Assembly: GCA_028717055.1 (NCBI GenBank)
Contig: JAQUOO010000055.1
Location: 1 to 8,162, forward strand
DNA: 8,162 nt
DNA from: Candidatus Omnitrophota bacterium
Lineage (GTDB): Bacteria; Omnitrophota; Gorgyraeia; Gygaellales; Profunditerraquicolaceae
Direction: 5' to 3'
The notes beneath the pieces were generated by a model, which worked only from the letters and a program-made list of their open reading frames with translations, did no database searches and was not told the DNA's origin. Positions 1 to 6,758 of the stretch are shown here, one piece after another (the first letter of the stretch is position 1; every line of letters starts with the position of its first letter). A program made the position numbers and the translations under genes.

Positions 1-2
1 CT

Positions 3-1712
3 CTAGTCTTTCCTCCTAGCAATAGCTCTAATAACTCAAGCAATCTGCTCTTTGCCGAAGACACCCTAACCATAACCACCTACTATCCTTCTCCCTATGG
101 AGTCTACCGTGAGCTAAGAGCCAAGCGTATAGCCATAGGGGATGACTACATCCAGGGAGGAACCTACGACTGGGAGAGTACAGATGGCGATGGAGGGGAG
201 ATAGACTATGCGGCAGACCTGGTAGTCGAAGGCAATGTGGGGATTGGGACGGTGAATCCGGGAGCCTTGCTTCATATCTTGGGAGCTAATCCCGGCGGAG
301 TCGATATGATTACCGGTCTGAAGCTTGATCGCGTTTATGATAGCGTAGGCGACCAGATGAATCTTGATTTTGGCGATGGGAGCACCAATGGCGCAGGAAG
401 AATAGCTGTTCTTGCCACTGGAGGCGGGGAGAGCGCATTCACTTTCTCCGCCCAGACTTCCTCCGGAGTAGCTTATACTAATGAAATAATGAGGATACAG
501 GGTAACGGCAGGGTCGGGATAGGGACGACAGCGCCACCGGAGAAGCTGACCTTAAAGAGCGGTGCCTTGGCTATTGCCAACGGTGGAGACGGAACGTTTG
601 GGGACGCTATCTATTTTGATTATATCTGGGATGCAGCTCACACGTATTCACACAAGATCAAATTCTCCAATAGTTACGGCTCTACCTCGCTTAACAAAAT
701 AGTGTTCTCCATGTATCCTGGAGGCGCTCCATCGTTTGTGGACGTGCTGACGTTGGAAGGAAGCGGCAATGTGGGGATTGGGACGGTGAGCCCCTATGGT
801 ATATTGCATCTTAGGCAAAGTTCAGGAGTAGATCTGCTTATTAAAGGTGGGTGCGCTGTTTCTGGAGCGGTATCTATTAATGCGGTTAACGATACAGACA
901 GCGCCAATATTCCTTTGGAAATTAGGTCTAGCAAGACGTATTTTACTTCCGGGACTGTAGATCTTGGGCGCGAGATCATACTTACCGGTGGCGATAATAT
1001 ATCTGTTATTAAAGGCGGGGCGCCAAATACTAGCACTGCAGGCTTCATAAGTATACAGGCTCGGGATGGAGATGAGATGTTTCGTTTTTGGACGGATAGC
1101 GCTACAGCTTATCAGAATAGCGCTGAAGGCGGAGGCTGGGGAAGTCAGGCTTTTGATTATGCCGAGTTAATAGAGTATGATAATAAGGAGAAAATAGAAG
1201 CGGGGGATGTAATCGTCTCTATCGGAAAAAAGGGTGATAGGGACTATGCTGATAAAAGCGGTTATCCTTATCAAGAGACAATAATAGGCGTGGTTTCTAC
1301 CAAGCCAGGTTTTATAGGAGGAGTTCCTTGGGAGGATAAACCGGTTAGCCCTCCGGATATCGATAAGGCTCTTTCTTTGGCCGGCCGGGTTCCGGTTAAG
1401 GTTTGTACGGAAAATGGATCAATTAAAGTAGGGGATTATTTGACTTCTTCTTCAATTCCTGGGGTAGCTATGAAGGCATCAAAACCCGGGCAGACAGTAG
1501 GCAAGGCGATGGAAGAATATAGGGAAAAGGATCCTAAAAAAATAGGTAAAATTACGATATTTGTAAATCCGGTTTGGTTCGGAGCTGATCTTCAACAAAA
1601 AACAGAGTTATTCGAGAGGGCTATTCGTGAACAGCAAAAAGAAATAGAAGAGCTAAGGAATGAAATCAAAAATTGCGTACGAACTGCGGAATCTTCTGTT
1701 AGAGAAAAATAA
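3..1712 (+). CDS. Repetitive fibre-like surface protein with VGIGT modules and C-terminal coiled coil (5' partial)
   Basis: The frame is open from the window edge to TAA at 1710-1712, giving 569 residues without the true start; the GTG at 237 is only an internal Val codon. Residue numbers count from the first full codon. Residues 21-46 hold TTYYPSPYGVYRELR and RIAIGD, a module I associate with Omnitrophota proteins. Three VGIGT motifs start at residues 79, 171 and 257, each followed by a short strand such as LLHI, KLTL or ILHL, as in beta-rich phage-tail-fibre-like and adhesin-like proteins. Residues about 385-525 form a distinct domain: DYAEL at 386, EAGDVIVS at 399, a GRVPVKV strand at 461, IKVGDYLTSSS, then PGVAMKA. 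Residues about 529-557 look like a coiled coil, suggesting trimerisation. There is no S74 endosialidase-chaperone signature. LLFAED at 15-20 might be a signal-peptide cleavage region, but the upstream part is missing. An extracellular, non-enzymatic role is inferred. Phage origin is possible, but no phage genes are adjacent. Confidence 0.8.
   Translation, partial: LVFPPSNSSNNSSNLLFAEDTLTITTYYPSPYGVYRELRAKRIAIGDDYIQGGTYDWESTDGDGGEIDYAADLVVEGNVGIGTVNPGALLHILGANPGGVDMITGLKLDRVYDSVGDQMNLDFGDGSTNGAGRIAVLATGGGESAFTFSAQTSSGVAYTNEIMRIQGNGRVGIGTTAPPEKLTLKSGALAIANGGDGTFGDAIYFDYIWDAAHTYSHKIKFSNSYGSTSLNKIVFSMYPGGAPSFVDVLTLEGSGNVGIGTVSPYGILHLRQSSGVDLLIKGGCAVSGAVSINAVNDTDSANIPLEIRSSKTYFTSGTVDLGREIILTGGDNISVIKGGAPNTSTAGFISIQARDGDEMFRFWTDSATAYQNSAEGGGWGSQAFDYAELIEYDNKEKIEAGDVIVSIGKKGDRDYADKSGYPYQETIIGVVSTKPGFIGGVPWEDKPVSPPDIDKALSLAGRVPVKVCTENGSIKVGDYLTSSSIPGVAMKASKPGQTVGKAMEEYREKDPKKIGKITIFVNPVWFGADLQQKTELFERAIREQQKEIEELRNEIKNCVRTAESSVREK
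231..255 (+). repeat. Copy 1 of an exact 25-base direct repeat inside the fibre gene
   Basis: These 25 bases are identical to positions 765-789 and lie in the same reading frame, encoding GNVGIGTV. They mark the first VGIGT module. Protein-level conservation alone would not require identical third codon positions. A more diverged relative of the motif lies at about 501-530 (GNGRVGIGTTAP). Confidence 0.9.
765..789 (+). repeat. Copy 2 of the exact 25-base direct repeat inside the fibre gene
   Basis: Identical base for base to 231-255 and offset by 534 bases (178 codons), so a recombination event between the copies would delete or duplicate exactly 178 codons and keep the frame. It marks the third VGIGT module. 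Confidence 0.9.
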
Positions 1713-1731
1713 AACTATTCATTTGATTTGT
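1713..1731. other. Short convergent intergenic gap without a visible terminator
   Basis: Nineteen AT-rich bases separate the stop codons of the fibre gene and the convergent phosphorylase-like gene. I see no GC-rich hairpin followed by a T run in either direction here, nor within about 60 bases into either gene. Termination may be Rho-dependent, or the two transcripts may overlap at their 3' ends. Confidence 0.5.
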
Positions 1732-4700
1732 TTATTTAAGGTAAATATCGATTTTTTCAATCTGGCGCAAGCGTATGCTTTCGGCGTAAGGCGAGGGGAT
1801 TATAGAAGAGCTAATTTCAACAGGATTTTCTTTGTCCTGAAGGATAATTTTTTGAACCTGCGCCGGATTCCTCCCGAAAGTATTCTTTCTGGCGGGATTG
1901 AGGTATGTCACTTTAATTTTGCCCAAGAAATTAAAACTATAGTTGCCTTTTTTATCGAATAACCAGCCAGCTAATTTGGGGTCAAACTTCAAAGAGAGTT
2001 TTCCGTTGTCCATAAAAAAAGGGTTCTTTCCGATATTAACCTTTAACCAAATCTCCAAAAATTCGGCAGTTGAACCTGAAAGCCTGGCGACAAAACCGTT
2101 TCCGTGGAGTTTCTTATCCGGGAAAGCGCTGCTTACCAAGAAGGATGAATTTTCCAAAATGCTTCTTCCATAACTTTGAGGTTTCTGGAACGGAATAAGG
2201 CAATTTTTAAAATCTCCATAGAATTCTTCATAAAGGCCGGCTTTCAATAACTCCAAGAGATACTTATATTCCATATGCAGCCATATGGACTCATTCTCAA
2301 GCCAGCCGGGAGTAAAAATACGGCATCTGCCAATTTCTTCGGGCATATCAGCCAGTGGAGCGGTTACTTTATACATTTTAAGCTTTTTATCAAAAAGTCC
2401 GGATTTCTTTGTGCCTTCGTAAATCTGGCGGGCCTGGTTGAGGTTATCCGCAAGCCGAAGGGCGTGCATTTGAGCTTCCAAGAAAAGCGGAAGGCTGGTT
2501 TGTTTAAATTCGGTAGGTTTTATAAACTGATTATCCGGGGTTTCGTATTTGGTTACTTCATTTATAAAATAACCAAAGTAGACATTCTTATTTTTATCCT
2601 GCGCTTTTAAGATGCCAGAACCTATTTTTTCTAAGACAGTATCAATAATACTGGTTAATTCAGCGGCGGTAATCTCCGATTCCAGCCCGCTCACGCCCAT
2701 TTTCGTCAAGGAACGGTAATTTTCCTTGATAGAATGTGATTCATCCCACCACGCATAATCGTCAATCTTATTGCTGAAATAATCAATGGTTAGCCGGTTA
2801 AGTTTGGTTAAAAAAGTAAGGATTTCTTCGGTAACTGTTAATTTTTCTATTCCCGCTCTCTGTAGAGAATCTTTGATAAAGAGGGCAAGGCGTTTTAACT
2901 CGAATGTTTCGCACAAAGATGAACCAAATAACGCGGGGAGGCCGTTAAGCGCGTCAAACCAGTTAGGTTTATCGGCTTCCATTTCAATACCAATTCCAAA
3001 CGGGTCAAGCGAAGCAAATTTATTGGCAAGAATACAGAGGAGCTTATTGATTAAGGTTGTTTGATAAATTTGGTCATGAGCCGGAAGGATCCTTACTAAA
3101 TACGCCAATTCCCGGCGATTATGCAACATTTCCTTTTTAGCGCTGTCGCAGGCAACCGAATGCAGTTGGCGGGGCTTGCCGTTATACAGCAGGTATTTTT
3201 CGCTCCTTGCTTTAACTACCTCGGAATTATCAAAGAAAGAAAATTTCCTATCGCAAAAAACAATTTCTTTTAATTTTTCCGGATAAACCTCCAGGTAACT
3301 TGAAAGTAAATCAAGGTTATAATGCCAATGGTCGGTCCAAAACCCTTCACCGTGTTCAGCCTCATCTATTTTAAAAGAATTATCGATAACTACTCTTAAA
3401 AACTCATCGTAAGAAGAGTTTATTTTTATCTTATTGTCTTCAATGAATAGAATAACTTCTCCGGGTGAAAATGGCCTGCTTAAGAATAAAAGCACTTCTT
3501 CGATATTTTTTTCAGGGCAGATTCCTTTTAGCTTAGCCGCAAGCCGGTCCTTATCTTTAAGCGCGAAAGCCGAACCTTTTACCACAAGCGGATTAAAACC
3601 GTCTAATTGAATTAAATTGAATAGAGATACCAGGTTTTCGTCTTTAATCTCAGGGTTAAACCAGATATCGTTCCTGCGGTTCTGGTTTAAGTCGCGGTAA
3701 TTACCGTTACCCTGGGAAAAATAGGTAGGCGCAAGCTGAAATTTATTATAATCTCTTTCGGGATCGCCGTGTTTGCGGGAATAAAGATAGAAAGTTTTAC
3801 CGGATTCGAAGATAAAAGGATAACCTCCACGCATCAGATTATCCAGGTATGTTTGTTGTGAATACAGGTTAAATTCTTTGGAGCCGGAAGAAGTGCAGAC
3901 ATCATTGGTCAGCGCGGCTATTACTTGCCTGCTTTCATCTCTTTTTTGTTCAAGGTATCCGGCGGCAGTAAGCTTGGGAATAGATTTATTTAATGTTTCG
4001 AGGTCGCGCATAAAACCGGTAACCGAGTAAAAAACTTTTTCCTCATTCCCTTTAATCTTGAAATTTAAGAGTAAAAACGCAGAGGGAGTCTTACTGTTTA
4101 CTGTTGTATTTATTTTCAAACGTTTGTTTTTAATGAAATTAATCGGGCAGGAAAAATCTGTAATTTCCCCAAAAATATTTTCCGGATCAACTATTGGAGA
4201 AGCCAGTTTCGCCCTTTTGCCGGCAAAAGAAAAACCAAGGTAGAAATTTCCTTCATCAATATGAATAACTTCCGGGCGATCAACCGGGTCAACCTTGAGA
4301 CGATAGAAAGGGGCCTGGTTTTGAAGGTTTTCAACACCCATCCATGCTTCTATGGTCCGGGACATTTTCTTAAGGAAGAAGTTGTTTGTTCCAAATGGCA
4401 CTATTTGGGGAAGGCCGTCAACCAATTCAATAGTCCTGTCTTTGTTGCCGGTATTTTTAATCTTGACAATCCTGGCTAGTCCCGCGTAATTGTCGCAGGG
4501 GATATTGAAGTATTCTACTTTTATTTTTAAGCCCAAGGAAAGATTTGTTTCCTCAAGCGCCAGCCCCGCAGGGCTAATCAGCATTTTATTGGCTAAGTTA
4601 TACCCGAGATTGCTGAAGCCGTTATGAAACGGTTCGTAGAAAACAGTTTTATTCCGGGAAGTAATTTTAATAAAGGTGCGGAACCCCTGGCTGCTAACCA

Positions 4701-4935
4701 TCTGCCAGGCTTTATTTGCCGGAAGGAACTCCAGTATTGCGCGGTCTTTGTCCCTGACTCCGAAGCTGGAAATTGCCTGCCCCCGGTTGACATAAAAAGT
4801 CCACATGGGTATTCCGTACCTGCCGGCTATGCCGGGAAAGAAATTAGAGAAAGGCTTGGAATAGTTATAGTTTTCTATAACAAACTCTCCGGCTTCGTTC
4901 AGGTAGTACTTTGGCGTTTTATTATGCGATTTCAT
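1732..4935 (-). CDS. Cellobiose phosphorylase-like protein (GH94/GH149/GH161 group)
   Basis: A complete 1067-residue protein without signal peptide or membrane segments, so cytoplasmic. The family splits beta-glucosidic di- or oligosaccharides with phosphate, releasing a sugar 1-phosphate. Residues about 14-310 form the N-terminal beta-sandwich region (FSNFFPGIAG at 30, GIPMWTFYVNRGQ at 41). The helical barrel follows, with RKHGDPERDYN (387), GNYRDLNQNRRND (411), WTDHWHYNLDL (533) and NWFDALNGLP (658). D661 in the last motif matches the position of the GH94 general acid. H887 (ENESIWLHMEY) and S953-G954 (ARLSGSTAEF) match the GH94 phosphate-binding His and Thr-Gly; these equivalences are inferred by motif. 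Residues about 970-1060 form a C-terminal beta region. The length exceeds classical GH94 cellobiose phosphorylases (about 800 aa) and fits GH149/GH161-type beta-1,3-glucan phosphorylases better. Substrate is not determinable here. ATG at 4933-4935 is the first possible start, since an in-frame TAA lies nine bases upstream. No Shine-Dalgarno is visible. Confidence 0.85.
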   Translation of the reverse strand: MKSHNKTPKYYLNEAGEFVIENYNYSKPFSNFFPGIAGRYGIPMWTFYVNRGQAISSFGVRDKDRAILEFLPANKAWQMVSSQGFRTFIKITSRNKTVFYEPFHNGFSNLGYNLANKMLISPAGLALEETNLSLGLKIKVEYFNIPCDNYAGLARIVKIKNTGNKDRTIELVDGLPQIVPFGTNNFFLKKMSRTIEAWMGVENLQNQAPFYRLKVDPVDRPEVIHIDEGNFYLGFSFAGKRAKLASPIVDPENIFGEITDFSCPINFIKNKRLKINTTVNSKTPSAFLLLNFKIKGNEEKVFYSVTGFMRDLETLNKSIPKLTAAGYLEQKRDESRQVIAALTNDVCTSSGSKEFNLYSQQTYLDNLMRGGYPFIFESGKTFYLYSRKHGDPERDYNKFQLAPTYFSQGNGNYRDLNQNRRNDIWFNPEIKDENLVSLFNLIQLDGFNPLVVKGSAFALKDKDRLAAKLKGICPEKNIEEVLLFLSRPFSPGEVILFIEDNKIKINSSYDEFLRVVIDNSFKIDEAEHGEGFWTDHWHYNLDLLSSYLEVYPEKLKEIVFCDRKFSFFDNSEVVKARSEKYLLYNGKPRQLHSVACDSAKKEMLHNRRELAYLVRILPAHDQIYQTTLINKLLCILANKFASLDPFGIGIEMEADKPNWFDALNGLPALFGSSLCETFELKRLALFIKDSLQRAGIEKLTVTEEILTFLTKLNRLTIDYFSNKIDDYAWWDESHSIKENYRSLTKMGVSGLESEITAAELTSIIDTVLEKIGSGILKAQDKNKNVYFGYFINEVTKYETPDNQFIKPTEFKQTSLPLFLEAQMHALRLADNLNQARQIYEGTKKSGLFDKKLKMYKVTAPLADMPEEIGRCRIFTPGWLENESIWLHMEYKYLLELLKAGLYEEFYGDFKNCLIPFQKPQSYGRSILENSSFLVSSAFPDKKLHGNGFVARLSGSTAEFLEIWLKVNIGKNPFFMDNGKLSLKFDPKLAGWLFDKKGNYSFNFLGKIKVTYLNPARKNTFGRNPAQVQKIILQDKENPVEISSSIIPSPYAESIRLRQIEKIDIYLK

Positions 4936-4943
4936 ATTGAATT

Positions 4944-4971
4944 ATTTTACCCGATTTAAGTTTTTTGTCAA
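4944..4971 (-). promoter_or_regulatory. Predicted sigma70-type promoter of the phosphorylase-like gene
   Basis: On the - strand a perfect -35 box TTGACA (4971-4966) is followed after 16 bases by TAAAAT (4949-4944), a 5/6 match to the -10 consensus. The expected transcription start, about seven bases downstream, falls near 4937, only about one or two bases before the ATG at 4935. This would give a nearly leaderless mRNA, in agreement with the lack of a Shine-Dalgarno sequence. Confidence 0.6.
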
Positions 4972-4992
4972 GAAAACGCTTTGTGAATCTGG

Positions 4993-5021
4993 TTGACTTT
5001 TGAGCTTGAAAATGTTATTAT
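4993..5021 (+). promoter_or_regulatory. Predicted sigma70-type extended -10 promoter of gatCAB
   Basis: TTGACT (4993-4998) and TATTAT (5016-5021) are each 5/6 matches to consensus and are separated by the optimal 17 bases. A TG at 5013-5014, one base before the -10 box, makes it an extended -10 promoter. Transcription would start near 5028, leaving a leader of about 20 bases that contains the gatC ribosome binding site. Its -35 box lies 21 bases from the -35 box of the divergent phosphorylase promoter. Confidence 0.7.
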
Positions 5022-5037
5022 ATTTTTTTATAACTAT

Positions 5038-5043
5038 AAGGAG
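5038..5043 (+). promoter_or_regulatory. Ribosome binding site of gatC
   Basis: AAGGAG lies four bases before the ATG at 5048. The spacing is slightly short but the match is strong, and it fixes the gatC start at 5048 rather than at the in-frame TTG at 5000, which lies inside the promoter. Confidence 0.75.
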
Positions 5044-5047
5044 CGCT

Positions 5048-5335
5048 ATGGGTATTGATAAAAAAACCGTGGAAGATGTGGCGCATTTGGCGCGGATTGA
5101 GCTAAATGCGGAAGAATTGGAGAAATTATCCAGCCAATTGGAGCATATCCTGGCTTTTATTGATAAATTAAGTTTATTGAATACCGAGAATACCGTTCCT
5201 ACAAGCCATGTCCTTGAAATCAGCAATATATTAAGAAAAGACGAGTCCAAGGTTTCGTTGCCTATCGATAAGATTTTGAAGAATGCCCCTGAGAAACAGG
5301 GTAGCTTTTTTGTTGTCCCCAAGGTAATTGAATAA
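5048..5335 (+). CDS. gatC: Aspartyl/glutamyl-tRNA amidotransferase subunit C
   Basis: This 95-residue protein is the small scaffold subunit of the GatCAB transamidase, which clamps around GatA and GatB and stabilises the complex. The length is typical. Diagnostic stretches are VAHLARIEL at residues 11-19, the leucine-rich helix to about residue 44, PTSHV at 51-55, LRKDE at 62-66 and the C-terminal end NAPEKQGSFFVVPKVIE from residue 79. The start is set by the AAGGAG site at 5038-5043. It is the first gene of the gatCAB operon, downstream of a good extended -10 promoter, and its stop is one base from the gatA ATG. Confidence 0.97.
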   Translation: MGIDKKTVEDVAHLARIELNAEELEKLSSQLEHILAFIDKLSLLNTENTVPTSHVLEISNILRKDESKVSLPIDKILKNAPEKQGSFFVVPKVIE

Positions 5336-5336
5336 G

Positions 5337-6758
5337 ATGGAATCCTGCAAATTAACTGCCCACGAACTCCTCGAGAGATTAAAAAATGGTGTAATAACCT
5401 CTGAGCAAATATTTTCAGATTTAAGCAAAAGAATTGAAAGCGTTGATTCCAAGGTTAAGGCTTATGTCAGGACTAGTCATTCGCAGCCTCTGGTTTACAA
5501 TCCAAATTTCAGAGGGATACCCGTATCTATAAAAGATAATATTTGCACCGAAGGCTGCAATACTGAATGTTGCTCAAGAATTCTTGCAGGATTCAACCCT
5601 CCGTATAGCGCTACTGTAATCAATAAAATAGTCGAATCGCAAAATAGTTTCTTGGGGCTAAAATGCAATATGGATGAGTTTGCCTTTGGTTCATCGACGG
5701 AGAATTCCTGTTTTGGCCCTACGCACAACCCCTGGAATTTGGAATGCGTCCCGGGAGGTTCCTCCGGAGGCTCTGCTGCTGCGGTAGCAGCAGATGAAGC
5801 AATTTGGGCCCTAGGCTCGGATACCGGCGGTTCAATCAGGCAACCGGCGTCTTTTTGCGGCGTAGTGGGGCTAAAGCCGACTTATGGCCGGGTTTCGCGT
5901 TTTGGTTTAATTGCTTTTGCTTCCAGCCTTGACCAGATTGGCCCGTTAACTAAAGATGTTCGGGATTCTGCGCTCCTGATGAATATAATCTCGGGTTACG
6001 ACCCAAATGATTCCACATCCATTAATATTCCGGTTCCGGATTATACAAAAGATTTAATAAATGACGCTAAAGGAATTAAAGTAGGTATTCCCAAGGAATA
6101 TTTCGTAGAAGGGCTCGACCCTGAGATTAAATTAATAATGGAAGAGGCTGTAAATAAATTGAAAACCTTGGGCGCGCAATTTAAAGAGGTTTCGTTACCG
6201 CATACGGAATACGCAGTCCCGGTTTATTATATTTTGGCTACGGCTGAAGCCAGTTCAAACCTCGCCCGCTTCGATGGGGTGCAATATGGACTAAGGGCTA
6301 AAGCCCAAAGCTTAATCGATATGTATAAGAAAACCCGCCAGCTTGGATTCGGCGATGAGGCCAAACGCAGAATAATCCTGGGGACATTCGCTCTTTCCCA
6401 CGGTTATTATGATGCTTATTATTTACGGGCGCTCAAGGTGCGCACCCTTATTAAACAGGATTTTGATAATGTATTTAAAGATTTCGATTGTATTATTACG
6501 CCTACTTCGCCTACCTCAGCGTTTAAAATCGGAGAAAAAGTGGACGATCCGCTTAAAATGTATCTTTCGGATATTTATACGATATCGGTTAACCTTGCGG
6601 GAATCCCGGCTATATCTATTCCTTGCGGATTTACCAAAAAAGGGCTGCCAGTGGGTTTACAAATTCTAAGCAAGCACTTTAACGAAGGAATGCTTTTTCG
6701 GTTAGCTTATGCTTACGAGCAGAATACCGAATGGCATAAGATCAAACCGAAACTATGA
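5337..6758 (+). CDS. gatA: Aspartyl/glutamyl-tRNA amidotransferase subunit A (amidase)
   Basis: GatA is the glutaminase subunit: it hydrolyses glutamine and the ammonia is channelled to GatB. From ATG 5337 the protein has 473 residues. The amidase-signature triad is visible as K66 (GIPVSIKDNI), cis-Ser S142 (PGGSSGGSAAAV) and nucleophile S166 (GSDTGGSIRQP). GLKPTYGRVSRFG, FASSLDQIGP and EASSNLARFDG further identify GatA rather than a generic amidase. The stretch between about residues 42 and 60 is about a dozen residues shorter than in a typical GatA of roughly 485 aa, losing most of the helix that usually precedes GIP. A Cys-rich patch (C70, C74, C78, C79) follows the catalytic Lys. An in-frame TTG at 5328 overlaps gatC by eight bases; the ATG at 5337, one base after the gatC stop, is preferred and suggests translational coupling. 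A weak AAGG lies at 5321-5324. Confidence 0.97.
   Translation: MESCKLTAHELLERLKNGVITSEQIFSDLSKRIESVDSKVKAYVRTSHSQPLVYNPNFRGIPVSIKDNICTEGCNTECCSRILAGFNPPYSATVINKIVESQNSFLGLKCNMDEFAFGSSTENSCFGPTHNPWNLECVPGGSSGGSAAAVAADEAIWALGSDTGGSIRQPASFCGVVGLKPTYGRVSRFGLIAFASSLDQIGPLTKDVRDSALLMNIISGYDPNDSTSINIPVPDYTKDLINDAKGIKVGIPKEYFVEGLDPEIKLIMEEAVNKLKTLGAQFKEVSLPHTEYAVPVYYILATAEASSNLARFDGVQYGLRAKAQSLIDMYKKTRQLGFGDEAKRRIILGTFALSHGYYDAYYLRALKVRTLIKQDFDNVFKDFDCIITPTSPTSAFKIGEKVDDPLKMYLSDIYTISVNLAGIPAISIPCGFTKKGLPVGLQILSKHFNEGMLFRLAYAYEQNTEWHKIKPKL

Noticed and set aside
237..239. GTG as the start of the fibre gene
   Set aside because: The frame is open to the left window edge with a coherent, conserved-looking sequence, and this GTG encodes the first Val of a VGIGT motif that recurs internally.
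1660..1962. Small + strand reading frame overlapping both convergent gene ends
   Set aside because: It is a shadow of the fibre gene end and of the antisense of the phosphorylase-like gene, with no recognisable domain or ribosome binding site.
4593..4959. Short frames on both strands over the start of the phosphorylase-like gene
   Set aside because: They overlap strongly conserved coding sequence of that gene and show no family resemblance or initiation signals.
5000..5047. In-frame TTG giving a 16-residue N-terminal extension of gatC
   Set aside because: It would start within the spacer of a strong promoter. The ATG at 5048 has an AAGGAG site and gives the usual GatC length and N-terminus.
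5328..5336. TTG start for gatA overlapping gatC by eight bases
   Set aside because: The ATG three codons later, immediately after the gatC stop, is the more likely start; the extra residues match nothing typical. A TTG start cannot be fully excluded.
5754..5770. GGAGG/CCTCC inverted repeats and Shine-Dalgarno-like string in gatA
   Set aside because: These arise from the Gly-Gly-Ser-Ser-Gly-Gly codons of the catalytic signature, and no start codon of a plausible gene follows.
5772..5794. Perfect 9-base inverted repeat with a 5-base loop inside gatA (TCTGCTGCT...AGCAGCAGA)
   Set aside because: It encodes the conserved SAAAVAAD part of the amidase signature, and GCT-then-GCA alanine runs create the symmetry. 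There is no T run and no reason for termination within the gene.
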